Below are positions 21,340 to 29,354 of a stretch of DNA of 64,000 bases, one piece after another. Both the position numbers and the translations under genes were made by a program. Under the pieces are notes generated by a model. It was not told the DNA's origin. It ran no database searches and saw nothing but the letters and a program-made list of their open reading frames with translations. The DNA is from Dyella kyungheensis. Its GTDB lineage: Bacteria > Pseudomonadota > Gammaproteobacteria > Xanthomonadales > Rhodanobacteraceae. Location: assembly GCF_016905005.1 (NCBI RefSeq), contig NZ_JADIKC010000004.1:1-64000 (forward strand), in the 5' to 3' direction. How positions within the stretch are numbered: the stretch's first letter is position 1; the number at the start of each line of letters is the position of its first letter.

Positions 21340-21420
21340 TGTGGGAGCGCACTTGTGCGCGACAAGCCGACGGAGCGGTACACCCGGTGTGGCCAGTCGC
21401 GCACAAGTGCGCTCCCACAA
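21340..21420. repeat. REP-like palindrome, family A (copy 6)
   Basis: Arms with ACTTGTGCGC enclose a loop containing GACGGAGCGGTACACCCGGT, the complement-like version of the loop in copies 2 and 5. The GATCCTGGAGC ... TTAAAGCGAAGCC leader is present from about 21281. It lies just downstream of the HAD gene stop. Confidence 0.88.
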
Positions 21421-21451
21421 AGGGGAGGGCGGCAAGTCCCGATGCGGGCAG

Positions 21452-22147
21452 CTACTCCCCCTGCGCCTCCAACCAATCCGCCAACGCGCTCATATCGCGC
21501 AGGTCGAGGTCCGGGGCGGTGCCCAGTAGGCCGGGCCAGGGGTGGCCGTGGCGGTTGATCCAGGCGGTGCGCAGGCCGGCGTCGCGGGCGCCGACGACGT
21601 CGAGTTCGGGATCGTCGCCGACGTGGAGAATTTCTTCGGGCCTCAGCCCAAGGCGTTCGGCGGCCGCTTCAAAAATGCGTGCGTCGGGTTTGGCCACGCC
21701 CTCGTCGCGCGCACACACGTGATGCGTGAAGTGTCCGCGGATGCCGATGCGGTCGAGGTCGGCGTTGCCGTTGGTGAGGCTGACCACCGGCCAGCGTCCA
21801 GCGATGCGCTGGAGGGCGGGCAGGCTGTCGGGATAGAGCTCGACGCTGTTGCGCGCCGAGAAATACACCTCCCACAACGCTTCCAGCGGCGCCTCGGCGA
21901 TGCCGCAGGCGGTGAAGGCGCGTTGCATGGTGAGGTGGCGTTGCGTGGTGAAGTCATGGGCGAGGTCGGTGCGCTCGGCGGCGACCTCGGCACGCAACGC
22001 GCGCATGGCCGGGATGGGCCATGCGCGCGCAACGTCGGGATAGTGCTGGCGCAGGTACGCGTCGAGATCGCGGTCGGCACGCTCCAGGGCCGGCAGTACC
22101 GGCCACAGGGTGTCGTCCAGGTCGAGCGTCAGGGCGCGGATGCGCAC
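21452..22147 (-). CDS. HAD-superfamily hydrolase (YigB/YjjG-like phosphatase)
   Basis: A 231-residue cytoplasmic HAD phosphatase. Motif I is LDLDDTLWPV (nucleophile D9, acid D11), motif II is VVSLTNGNA, motif III lies at the Lys of GVAKPDARIF, and motif IV is HVGDDPELDVVGA. The cap is helical (subfamily I). The substrate is unknown; YigB-like members act on FMN and nucleotides. I chose the GTG at 22147, directly before the first beta strand; an upstream ATG at 22222 lies inside the preceding gene. It follows the PstS-LysM gene by about 12 bases, so the two may be co-transcribed. Confidence 0.85.
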   Translation of the reverse strand: MRIRALTLDLDDTLWPVLPALERADRDLDAYLRQHYPDVARAWPIPAMRALRAEVAAERTDLAHDFTTQRHLTMQRAFTACGIAEAPLEALWEVYFSARNSVELYPDSLPALQRIAGRWPVVSLTNGNADLDRIGIRGHFTHHVCARDEGVAKPDARIFEAAAERLGLRPEEILHVGDDPELDVVGARDAGLRTAWINRHGHPWPGLLGTAPDLDLRDMSALADWLEAQGE

Positions 22148-22158
22148 GTGCGGCGAGA

Positions 22159-23340
22159 TCAGTTGCCGCTCACCTTCAGCACCTGGTCGATCTTCACGTT
22201 GTCGCTGGACAGGTCGTTCCACTTCTTGAGATCCGCCACCGACACCGAGTACTTCTTGGCAATGACGCCCAGCGTATCGCCCTTGGAGACGGTATAGGTC
22301 TGGCCGGATGCAGCCGCCTTCTCGGCGACCGGCGAGGCGTCAGCCGCCGCGGGCGCTGCCGGCATCGACACGGCCGCTGCGGTGGGGATCGGATCGGCCA
22401 CCACGTCCATCTTGATGCCGTTCTCGGCGAGCAGCTTCTCGCGGCGGGCCTTGTCGTTCTCGGCCAGCTGCGGCGCATCGGTGTACGGCACCAGCTGATG
22501 GGCGCGGGCCAGCGATCGCACCTGGTCGGTGTGCAGGAATTCCATGAAGGCGGTGATCTGCGCGGCCTTCGGGCTTTCCTTGTTGGTGACCAGGTAGAGC
22601 GGGGTGTACAGCACATAGCTGCCATCGGTGATGGTGGAAACGCTGGGACGCACGCCGTCCACGCTGACCATCTTCACCTTGCTGTTGCTGGCCACGCCCG
22701 AGAGCGTGGTCACGCCCAGCGCATTCGGATCGAGCGTCACGGCTTCTTCCAGCTTGGCCGTGTTGACGTACAGACGCGGTGCGGCGACCGGCTGGTTGCC
22801 GCGGCCGAAGATCAGGCGGCGCAGGCTGTATTCCACGCCGTCACCCGGGCTGGCCACGGCATACAGGTTGATCGGCGCGTCCTTGCCGCCCACGTCCTTC
22901 CAGTTGGTGATCTTGCCGAAGTAGATGTCGTGCAGCTGCTTGACGGTGAGGTTGCCGGTGCCGTTGGACGGATGCGTGATCATCACCAGCGCGTCGAACG
23001 CCACCGGGGTGAACACCAGGTCGCCCTCGACGCCGCCGGCGCTGTTGCGCGCGCTGCCGGCGATGTCGGCCAGGCCGTGCGCCACGGCATCCAGGCCCGA
23101 GGCCGTGTTGAACGGCTGGATCTCGATGCGACCCTTGCCGCTCTTCTCCCAGGCCTTGCTCACGTCTTCCACCACGCCACGGGCGGTGGCGTAGTCGCCG
23201 CGCCAAACCAGTGCCGGAGGCGGCGGGGTGGTCGGCTTCTTGGTCGACTTGGTGGTCTTGCCGGCGGCGGCGAGTGCGCCGGAGGCGGCGCATGCGGTTA
23301 GCAGCGCAACGATGAGCAGGCGGGAAAGGCGTCGTGACAT
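22159..23340 (-). CDS. PstS-like substrate-binding protein with C-terminal LysM domain
   Basis: A 393-residue exported protein. A signal peptide (LLIVALLTACAASGALAAA) is followed by a PBP-like domain of the phosphate-binding PstS type (ARGVVEDVSKAWEKSGKGRI, later SLRRLIFGRGN) and, after a Pro/Ala linker, one LysM domain (about 346-390: YTVSKGDTLGVIAKKYSVSV). LysM binds peptidoglycan GlcNAc, so this binding protein is probably tethered to the wall rather than free. No pst transporter genes lie beside it. It may be a phosphate- or anion-scavenging or sensing protein rather than an ABC partner. Confidence 0.82.
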   Translation of the reverse strand: MSRRLSRLLIVALLTACAASGALAAAGKTTKSTKKPTTPPPPALVWRGDYATARGVVEDVSKAWEKSGKGRIEIQPFNTASGLDAVAHGLADIAGSARNSAGGVEGDLVFTPVAFDALVMITHPSNGTGNLTVKQLHDIYFGKITNWKDVGGKDAPINLYAVASPGDGVEYSLRRLIFGRGNQPVAAPRLYVNTAKLEEAVTLDPNALGVTTLSGVASNSKVKMVSVDGVRPSVSTITDGSYVLYTPLYLVTNKESPKAAQITAFMEFLHTDQVRSLARAHQLVPYTDAPQLAENDKARREKLLAENGIKMDVVADPIPTAAAVSMPAAPAAADASPVAEKAAASGQTYTVSKGDTLGVIAKKYSVSVADLKKWNDLSSDNVKIDQVLKVSGN

Positions 23341-23567
23341 GGCGGTGGGGAACCTCGAATGATGATGATGGTTCGCAGGCCGCTTGAGTGGGGCGTGCGT
23401 GCAAGAGATGTAACCCGGCTATTTCAGCCAGCTCCCGCACAAACCGCAAGCGAATTCGCCCCCTTGCATCGTGTAAAAACGCGACATCCGGCACGCATTC
23501 CCCGCCGCGTTCATCCCCCGTTCCCGCAGATCAAGGTGTCGCAGCTCCATTTGCGACGTGATCGGGC

Positions 23568-23601
23568 CCCGCACCGCGCTGCCGCCGCAACGCGGTGCGG
23601 G
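23568..23601 (-). terminator. GC-rich hairpin downstream of the Do-type protease gene
   Basis: A perfect 11-bp stem (CCCGCACCGCG 23568-23578 with CGCGGTGCGGG 23591-23601) and a 12-base loop begin six bases after the protease stop on the minus strand. No T-run follows, so termination may need Rho or the hairpin may protect the 3' end. Confidence 0.55.
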
Positions 23602-23607
23602 CGAACA

Positions 23608-24978
23608 TCAGTGGATGTCCACGTAGCGCACGCCCTCATCGCTCGACACCACCAGCACCAACTGGCGCGGATTCACGCCGGCCAGCTGCTGCAGCGTGCG
23701 CAGATCGGGAATGCGCGCATTCCCGATGCCGATCACGATGTCGTTGGCCTGCAAACCGGCCTGCGCCGCGTGGCTGCCCGCACGCACGGCACCCACGGCC
23801 ACGCCGCCGACACCCTGTGCGCGCAGGTTCTGCGAGAGTTCGCTGAAGGTCACGCCAGCCAGGCGTGCATCGAGCTTGCCGCCGTCCACGGTGGCGAGCT
23901 TCTCCGGCACCAGCTTGGCGGTGACGTCGCGCGCGCTGCCGTTGCGCTGCACCGTGAGCTTCACGCTGCTGCCCAGCGGCATCAGGCCTTCGGCGTTGCG
24001 CAGGTCCTGCGCGTTGCGGATCGGCTTGCCGTTGAGCGCGGTGATCACATCGCCCACCTGGATATCCGCGCTGTCGGCCGCCGAGCCGCTGGTAACACGC
24101 GTGACCACGGCGCCGTTGTTATCCTTCAGGCCCAGCACCTTGGCGATGCGCGCGTTGATGTCCTGCGTCTCCACGCCCAGGTTGCCGCGGTTGACCTTGC
24201 CGTTGGTCACCAGCTGCTGCATGACCTCGCGGCTGAGATTGGTGGGAATGGCAAAGCCGATGCCCACGTTGCCGCCCGAGGGCGACAGGATCATGGTGTT
24301 GATGCCCACCAGCTCGCCGCGCAGATTCACCAGCGCGCCACCGGAGTTGCCGGGATTGATCGATGCATCGGTCTGGATGAAGTTCTGGTAGCCCGAGCCG
24401 CCCAGCCCCGAGCGGCTCAGCGCCGACACGATGCCCGAAGTCACCGTCTGCCCGAGCCCGAACGGGTCGCCCACCGCCACCACGAAGTCGCCCACGCGCA
24501 GCTGCGAGGAATCGGCCATCGGCAGCGCCTGCAGGTTGGTGCCCTGGATCTGTACCACCGCGACATCGGTGTCAGGGTCGGTGCCCACCAGCTTGCCCTT
24601 GAAGTCGCGGCCGTCCTGCAGCGTCACCGTGATGTCGTCGGCGCCGCCCACCACATGGTTGTTGGTGAGGATGTAGCCCTTGGCCGCATCCACGATCACG
24701 CCCGAACCCAGGCTCTGCTCCACGCGCGAACGCGGCGAACCCTGCAGGCCGAAGAACTGGCGGAACACCGGATCGTCGAAGAACGGATCGCGCACCTGTA
24801 CCCGCGTCTTGGTGGAAATGTTCACCACCGCCGGCGTCACCTTCTCCAGCATCGGCGCCAGCGAGGGCAGCGGCTGTCCATCGATCGAGGTGGGAATGGC
24901 GGCATGGCCGGCCAGCGGTGTCGCGGCCAGCAGTACCAGCGCTGCAGCGGCCAGCCGGCGGATGCATCGGACAAACAT
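23608..24978 (-). CDS. Do-family periplasmic serine endoprotease (DegP/DegQ-like)
   Basis: A 456-residue trypsin-like protease and chaperone for misfolded envelope proteins. A signal peptide ends near GHAA. The catalytic triad is H108 (TNNHVV), D138 (DTDVAVV) and S212 (PGNSGGALVN). Two PDZ domains follow (GDVITALNGKPI and NDIVIGIGNARIPD), the arrangement of DegP/DegQ. The start at 24978 has a clean AAGGAGA Shine-Dalgarno; an in-frame ATG at 25035 lacks one. Whether it answers to sigma-E or CpxR cannot be read here. Confidence 0.93.
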   Translation of the reverse strand: MFVRCIRRLAAAALVLLAATPLAGHAAIPTSIDGQPLPSLAPMLEKVTPAVVNISTKTRVQVRDPFFDDPVFRQFFGLQGSPRSRVEQSLGSGVIVDAAKGYILTNNHVVGGADDITVTLQDGRDFKGKLVGTDPDTDVAVVQIQGTNLQALPMADSSQLRVGDFVVAVGDPFGLGQTVTSGIVSALSRSGLGGSGYQNFIQTDASINPGNSGGALVNLRGELVGINTMILSPSGGNVGIGFAIPTNLSREVMQQLVTNGKVNRGNLGVETQDINARIAKVLGLKDNNGAVVTRVTSGSAADSADIQVGDVITALNGKPIRNAQDLRNAEGLMPLGSSVKLTVQRNGSARDVTAKLVPEKLATVDGGKLDARLAGVTFSELSQNLRAQGVGGVAVGAVRAGSHAAQAGLQANDIVIGIGNARIPDLRTLQQLAGVNPRQLVLVVSSDEGVRYVDIH

Positions 24979-25109
24979 GGAGTCTCCTTCATGACGAGTT
25001 GAATCGGTGCTCATTCGACTCAGCGCAGCGTCCACGGTTCCATCGATCCCGCATTGACGAAATCACTTTACATCGCGAAAGGGCGGGGGTAACTTTCCCT
25101 CGTTCGCGA

Positions 25110-25125
25110 CCACAACATGTTGTGT
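25110..25125 (+). promoter_or_regulatory. Candidate NrdR box upstream of nrdJa
   Basis: CCACAACATGTTGTGT matches the NrdR-box consensus (ACACWATATATWGTGT) at 13 of 16 positions and includes a perfect 14-base palindrome (25111-25124). NrdR represses ribonucleotide reductase genes when dATP is plentiful. A second box at the usual 31-32 base spacing is not evident. The 203 bases from here to the nrdJa ATG form a long leader with a run of eight G residues and no coding support. Confidence 0.5.
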
Positions 25126-25328
25126 GACCAAGCCGGGCATCCACCCAAGAGCTGGTGTCACAGGGCACTCTCAGGGGGGGGAGTTGCCGAAGGGTCGGGC
25201 AAGGAACGCAAGGATCGGGCACTACGCGCGGCTTTTGCTTTTCAGGCGCGGCTCGATACAAGCGGCTTAGCCGATCAGAACAACACCAACACGGGGCCGT
25301 GAGGCCATACCGAGAGGTCAGGAAGCCG

Positions 25329-27476
25329 ATGAGCACCGCGCGTGCACCAGCCGTTAACCGTGATGCCACTGCCATTCCGCTGCAGCCGGCTTCGTACGAT
25401 ATCTGGGACAAGAAGTACCGCCTGAAGGCCAAGTCCGGCGCGCCCGTGGATGGCAGCGTCGACGAAACCTACCAGCGCGTCGCCCGCGCACTGTCCGAGG
25501 TGGAAGCCACACCGGAACTGCGCGAACACTGGTTCGAACGTTTCCTGTGGGCGCTGCGCCGCGGCGCCATTCCCGCCGGCCGCATCACCTCCAATGCCGG
25601 CGCGCTGGAACACAAGCCCGCCACCTCCACCATCAACTGCACCGTGTCCGGCACCATCCGCGACTCCATGGACGACATCCTGGAGAAGGTGCACGAGGCC
25701 GGTCTCACGCTGAAGGCCGGCTGCGGCATCGGCTACGAGTTCTCCACGCTGCGTCCGCGCGGCGCGTACGTGTCCGGCGCCGGTGCGTACACCTCCGGCC
25801 CGCTGTCCTTCATGGATATCTACGACAAGATGTGCTTCACCGTGTCCTCGGCCGGTGGCCGTCGCGGCGCGCAGATGGGCACGTTCGACGTCAGCCATCC
25901 CGACGTGAAGGAATTCATCCGCGCCAAGCGCGAAGACGGTCGTCTGCGCCAGTTCAACCTCTCGCTGCTGGTCACCGACGGCTTCATGCAGGCGGTGGAG
26001 CACGATCACGACTGGCCGCTGGTGTTCCCGGTGCACGTGAAGGAAAAGGACGAAGTCGACCTCACCGACGCCGAGAAGATCGTCTGGCGCGAGTGGCCCA
26101 CCCACGAAAACTACGTGGGGCGCGAGGACGGCCTGGTGGCCTGCAAGGTCTACGGGCACATCCGTGCGCGTCACCTGTGGGACATGATCATGGTGTCCAC
26201 CTACGACTTTGCCGAGCCGGGTTTCATCCTGATCGACAAGGTCAACGAGATGAACAACAACTGGTGGTGCGAGCACATCCGCGCCACCAACCCCTGCGGC
26301 GAGCAGCCGCTGCCGCCGTACGGCTCGTGCCTGCTGGGCTCGGTGAACCTCACCACCTTCGTGCGCGACCCGTTCGGCCCCAAGGCCCGCTTCGACTGGG
26401 ACGAATACCGCGAAGTGGTGAAGATCTTCACCCGCATGCTCGACAACGTGGTGGAGATCAACGGCCTGCCGCTGGAACAGCAGCGCCACGAGATCCTCTC
26501 CAAGCGTCGCCACGGCATGGGCTTCCTGGGCCTCGGCACCACGCTCACCATGCTCAAGATGCGCTACGGCACCAGCGAATCCGTGGCCTTCACCGAAGAA
26601 GTCTCGCGTGAGATGGCCGTCGCCGGCTGGGAAGTGGCGCTGGACCTGGCCAAGGAAAAGGGCCCCGCACCCGTGCTGGCTCGCGACTACACCGTCACCG
26701 GCGAAATGCTGCGCAAGCGTCCGGAAATGGCCGCCGACGGCTACAAGGTGGGCGATAGCATCCCGGGCCGCGTGCTGCACGCCAAGTACAGCCGCTACAT
26801 GCAGCGCGTTGCCAGCGTGGCGCCCAACCTGGTGGCCGAGCTGGCCGAAACCGGCGCGCGCTTCACCCATCACAGCTCGATCGCGCCCACCGGCACCATC
26901 TCGCTGTCGCTGGCCAACAACGCCAGCAACGGCATCGAGCCGAGCTTTGCGCACCATTACTCGCGCAACGTGATCCGCGAAGGCCGCAAGACCAAGGAAA
27001 AGGTCGAGGTGTACAGCTACGAGCTGCTCGCCTACCGCGCGCTCATCAATGCCGACGCGCTGCCGTTCTCCGACGATCCCAAGTCCAAGCTCCCCGAATA
27101 CTTCGTTTCGGCCGACGACATCTCCCCCAAGGAGCATGTCGACATCCAGGCCGCCGCGCAGCTGTGGGTCGACTCGTCCATCTCCAAGACGGCGAACGTC
27201 CCCACCGACTACCCGTACGAAGACTTCAAGGACATCTATTTTTACGCGTATAAGCAGGGTTTGAAGGGTTGCACCACCTTCCGTTTCAACCCCGCAGCGT
27301 TCCAAGGCGTGCTCGTCAAAGAAGCCGATCTTGAGAGCACCCTCTACCGCTTCGAATTGGAGGACGGTAGTGTTGTCGAACTGAAAGGCAACGAAGAAGT
27401 GGAATACGACGGCGAAATGCATACCGCCGCCAACCTGTTCGATGCCTTGAAGGAAGGGTATTACGGAAAGTTCTAA
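25329..27476 (+). CDS. nrdJa: Adenosylcobalamin-dependent (class II) ribonucleotide reductase, catalytic part NrdJa
   Basis: The catalytic barrel of class II ribonucleotide reductase makes deoxynucleotides with a coenzyme-B12-generated thiyl radical, with or without oxygen. The 715-residue protein has the radical cysteine C323 in NPCGEQPLPPYGSC and the reducing pair C104 (INCTVSG) and C334; the 11-residue spacing between C323 and C334 matches known NrdJ enzymes. It ends without the Cys-rich tail that re-reduces the active site; that tail is on a separate gene at 28387, as in the split NrdJa/NrdJb of Pseudomonas aeruginosa. The ATG at 25329 follows GAAGCCG; earlier in-frame codons are in the leader. 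Confidence 0.93.
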   Translation: MSTARAPAVNRDATAIPLQPASYDIWDKKYRLKAKSGAPVDGSVDETYQRVARALSEVEATPELREHWFERFLWALRRGAIPAGRITSNAGALEHKPATSTINCTVSGTIRDSMDDILEKVHEAGLTLKAGCGIGYEFSTLRPRGAYVSGAGAYTSGPLSFMDIYDKMCFTVSSAGGRRGAQMGTFDVSHPDVKEFIRAKREDGRLRQFNLSLLVTDGFMQAVEHDHDWPLVFPVHVKEKDEVDLTDAEKIVWREWPTHENYVGREDGLVACKVYGHIRARHLWDMIMVSTYDFAEPGFILIDKVNEMNNNWWCEHIRATNPCGEQPLPPYGSCLLGSVNLTTFVRDPFGPKARFDWDEYREVVKIFTRMLDNVVEINGLPLEQQRHEILSKRRHGMGFLGLGTTLTMLKMRYGTSESVAFTEEVSREMAVAGWEVALDLAKEKGPAPVLARDYTVTGEMLRKRPEMAADGYKVGDSIPGRVLHAKYSRYMQRVASVAPNLVAELAETGARFTHHSSIAPTGTISLSLANNASNGIEPSFAHHYSRNVIREGRKTKEKVEVYSYELLAYRALINADALPFSDDPKSKLPEYFVSADDISPKEHVDIQAAAQLWVDSSISKTANVPTDYPYEDFKDIYFYAYKQGLKGCTTFRFNPAAFQGVLVKEADLESTLYRFELEDGSVVELKGNEEVEYDGEMHTAANLFDALKEGYYGKF

Positions 27477-27592
27477 ACTAACCGCCGATGCCTGATCACG
27501 GGTATCAGCCCACTGCCAAGAGCACCACCGTAACTACCTTGCGGCAAGGCTCAACATAGCTTCCAGTATCCACGTCGGAGGGGATTACATAC

Positions 27593-28177
27593 ATGTCCAT
27601 CGATACAGAGTTTGATGTGAAAGACGAAAACACCCAGGTCGTTGACGCGCCGGTCGAAGTGCCCGTGGTCGAAGTGACCCCGGCCGCCAAGCCCAAGAAG
27701 GCTCGTGCCAAGAAGTCCAGCGCAGCCAAAAAGGCAGCTCCGGCCAAGAAGGCTTCTGCAAAGAAGGCCGTCAAGAAGGCTGCCGGCAAGAAGACCGCGA
27801 AGAAGGCGGTCAAGAAGGCTGCAGCCAAGAAGACCGTCAAGAAGGCCGTGAAGAAGGCCGCCGTCAAGAAGACTGCCAAGAAGGCCGTCAAGAAGGCAGC
27901 AGCCAAGAAGGTCGCCAAGAAAGCCGTGAAGAAGGCAGCCGCCAAGAAGGTTGCCAAGAAGGCCGTGAAGAAGGCAGTGCGCAAGACCGCTGCCAAGAAG
28001 GCCGTTCGCAAGGTCAGCAAGAAGACGGCCAAGAAAGCCGTAGTTAAGAAGACGGCCCGCAAGGCCGCCGGTAAGAAGACCGCCGCCAAGGCGGTCAAGA
28101 GGTCCACTGCCAGCAAGAAGGCGAGCGTGAAGAAGGTCGTGCGCAAGCCGGCCAAGAAAGCCGCACGCCGTAAGTAA
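27593..28177 (+). CDS. Histone H1-like lysine/alanine-rich DNA-binding protein
   Basis: A 194-residue protein with a short acidic head (about residues 1-35) and a long tail made of irregular repeats of the type AKKAVKKAA, nearly all Lys, Ala, Val and Thr with Arg near the end. This is the composition of eukaryotic H1 C-termini and of bacterial H1-like proteins (AlgP, BpH1, HctB), which bind DNA without sequence specificity. The gene itself is internally repetitive (many AAGAAGGC units), so copy number may vary between strains. It has a GGAGGGG Shine-Dalgarno and sits between nrdJa and nrdJb, with its own terminator. A role in compaction or gene control is inference. Confidence 0.88.
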   Translation: MSIDTEFDVKDENTQVVDAPVEVPVVEVTPAAKPKKARAKKSSAAKKAAPAKKASAKKAVKKAAGKKTAKKAVKKAAAKKTVKKAVKKAAVKKTAKKAVKKAAAKKVAKKAVKKAAAKKVAKKAVKKAVRKTAAKKAVRKVSKKTAKKAVVKKTARKAAGKKTAAKAVKRSTASKKASVKKVVRKPAKKAARRK

Positions 28178-28190
28178 GCCGTAACGCGAC

Positions 28191-28219
28191 CCGGCCCGGC
28201 GCTCAACACGCCGGGCCGG
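28191..28219 (+). terminator. Hairpin terminator after the H1-like gene
   Basis: A perfect 11-bp stem (CCGGCCCGGCG 28191-28201 with CGCCGGGCCGG 28209-28219) has a 7-base loop. The tail ATCGTTCC is only weakly T-rich. It would partly separate the H1-like gene from nrdJb. Confidence 0.65.
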
Positions 28220-28266
28220 ATCGTTCCAAGCTCGTCATTGTTTTTTAGCTCGTCAGCCTTTCAGCT

Positions 28267-28295
28267 CGTCATTCCGGCGCAGGCCGGAATCCAGT
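28267..28295. repeat. Short dispersed repeat, family B (single copy)
   Basis: A 29-base unit, CGTCATTCCGGCGCAGGCCG followed by GAATCCAGT, contains the internal palindrome ATTCCGG...CCGGAAT. The identical 29 bases occur twice more as an inverted pair at 61872-61900 and 61971-61999. It lies in the H1-like/nrdJb gap. Confidence 0.88.
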
Positions 28296-28386
28296 AGCGA
28301 CCGCGCCCATACGCGCGACCACCTCAAGACGCCGGTTCTTAGTAAAAACAAACCGCCGCGCCGCCAACCCGTCGGAAGAACACACC

Positions 28387-29133
28387 ATGGCGATCAAGAT
28401 CGAAAAAAAGATCAAGGGCTACAACGTAGTAAAGCCCGAGGACAAGGCCGCGTCCGCCGCCGCACCCGCCGCCACGCCGGCAGCTTCCAAAGAAGCGCCC
28501 AAGGCGGAAATCATCCAGATGCACGAGAGCCTGGAGCGTCCCGAGACGCTGGTCGGCTCCACCTACAAGATCAAGTCGCCGCTGTTCGAGCACGCGTTGT
28601 ACGTCACCATCAACGACATCGTGCTCAACGCCGGCACCCCGCACGAACAGCGCCGCCCCTTTGAGATCTTCATCAACTCGAAGAACATGGACCACTTCCA
28701 GTGGATCGTGGCGCTCACCCGCATCCTCTCAGCCGTGTTCCGCAAAGGCGGCGACGTCACCTTCCTGGTCGAAGAGATGAAGGCTGTCTTCGACCCCCGC
28801 GGCGGCTACTTCAAAGCCGGCGGCATCTACATGCCCTCCATCGTCGCCGAGATCGGCGCGGTCATCGAGCAGCACATGAAGATGATCGGCCTGATCCACG
28901 ACCCGGAAATGGACGAGTCCACCCGCAAGCTGGTCGCCGAGAAGCGCGCTGCCTATGAGGCGGCTGCGAGCGGCAAGAAGGCTGCTACCGCGAGCACTGA
29001 AACCGCCACCACCGAATCCGCCACCGGCTTCCCGCCTGGCGCGACCCTTTGCGCCAAGTGCAATACGCAGGCGCTGGTGCTGATGGATGGGTGCCAGACT
29101 TGTTTGAATTGTGGGTATAGCAAGTGCGGCTAA
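28387..29133 (+). CDS. nrdJb: Class II ribonucleotide reductase accessory part NrdJb (Cys-rich tail subunit)
   Basis: A 248-residue protein that matches the NrdJb half of split class II reductases. After a basic N-terminus and an Ala/Pro linker comes the TSCPD-like domain (LYVTINDIVLN, EIFINSKNMD, FRKGGDVTFLVEEMKAVFDP). After a second Ala/Thr linker comes a Cys-rich tail (GATLCAKCNTQALVLMDGCQ, then CLNCGYSKCG) carrying six cysteines, which should pass electrons from thioredoxin to the NrdJa active site. It is about 910 bases downstream of nrdJa, with the H1-like gene between, rather than adjacent. A terminator follows. Confidence 0.9.
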   Translation: MAIKIEKKIKGYNVVKPEDKAASAAAPAATPAASKEAPKAEIIQMHESLERPETLVGSTYKIKSPLFEHALYVTINDIVLNAGTPHEQRRPFEIFINSKNMDHFQWIVALTRILSAVFRKGGDVTFLVEEMKAVFDPRGGYFKAGGIYMPSIVAEIGAVIEQHMKMIGLIHDPEMDESTRKLVAEKRAAYEAAASGKKAATASTETATTESATGFPPGATLCAKCNTQALVLMDGCQTCLNCGYSKCG

Positions 29134-29161
29134 AGTTCTACGCGTGAGCGCCGATTAAAGG

Positions 29162-29192
29162 AAAAGGGCGGCAGCGATGCCGCCCTTTTTTT
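29162..29192 (+). terminator. Intrinsic terminator after nrdJb
   Basis: A 12-bp stem (AAAAGGGCGGCA 29162-29173 with TGCCGCCCTTTT 29178-29189), a 4-base loop and a following T-run give a strong terminator that ends the nrdJ locus and marks the left edge of the accessory region. Confidence 0.92.
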
Positions 29193-29263
29193 TGTCCATA
29201 GACTTAATGGCTGAGTTTTAGGGGGATTAGCACAACCCTAAAATCGATCTTTAATAAGAAAGG

Positions 29264-29312
29264 ACGGGGCCAGGTTCACTTCTCGCCGCCCAAGAAGTGA
29301 GCCTGACCCCGT
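29264..29312. repeat. REP-like palindrome, family C (left side of the ATPase island)
   Basis: The arms 29264-29283 (ACGGGGCCAGGTTCACTTCT) and 29293-29312 (AGAAGTGAGCCTGACCCCGT) are inverted with 18 of 20 matches and a 9-base loop. A GGGGTCAG...ACTT core of this kind is familiar from REP elements linked to RAYT transposases. A damaged relative, with GGGGTCAGAGCACTTT and an inverse ...TTTGCTCTGACC, lies at 32177-32283 on the other side of the insert. Confidence 0.75.
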
Positions 29313-29354
29313 TTCCTTGTTCGCATTTTGACGAATGGAACGGAGAGATGATCA

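Noticed and set aside
25126-25328. Cobalamin riboswitch before the B12-dependent reductase gene
   Set aside because: I could not find the B12-box or the GCAACTG-type core in the leader, so a riboswitch call is not supported; only a covariance search could decide.
25275-27422. A 715-residue minus-strand frame opposite nrdJa
   Set aside because: Mirror frame of nrdJa; the composition is antisense-like and the plus-strand protein is strongly conserved.
27690-28170. Repetitive AAGAAGGC tract considered as a CRISPR or minisatellite array
   Set aside because: The repeats are in frame and encode the Lys/Ala tail of an H1-like protein; there are no regular spacers.
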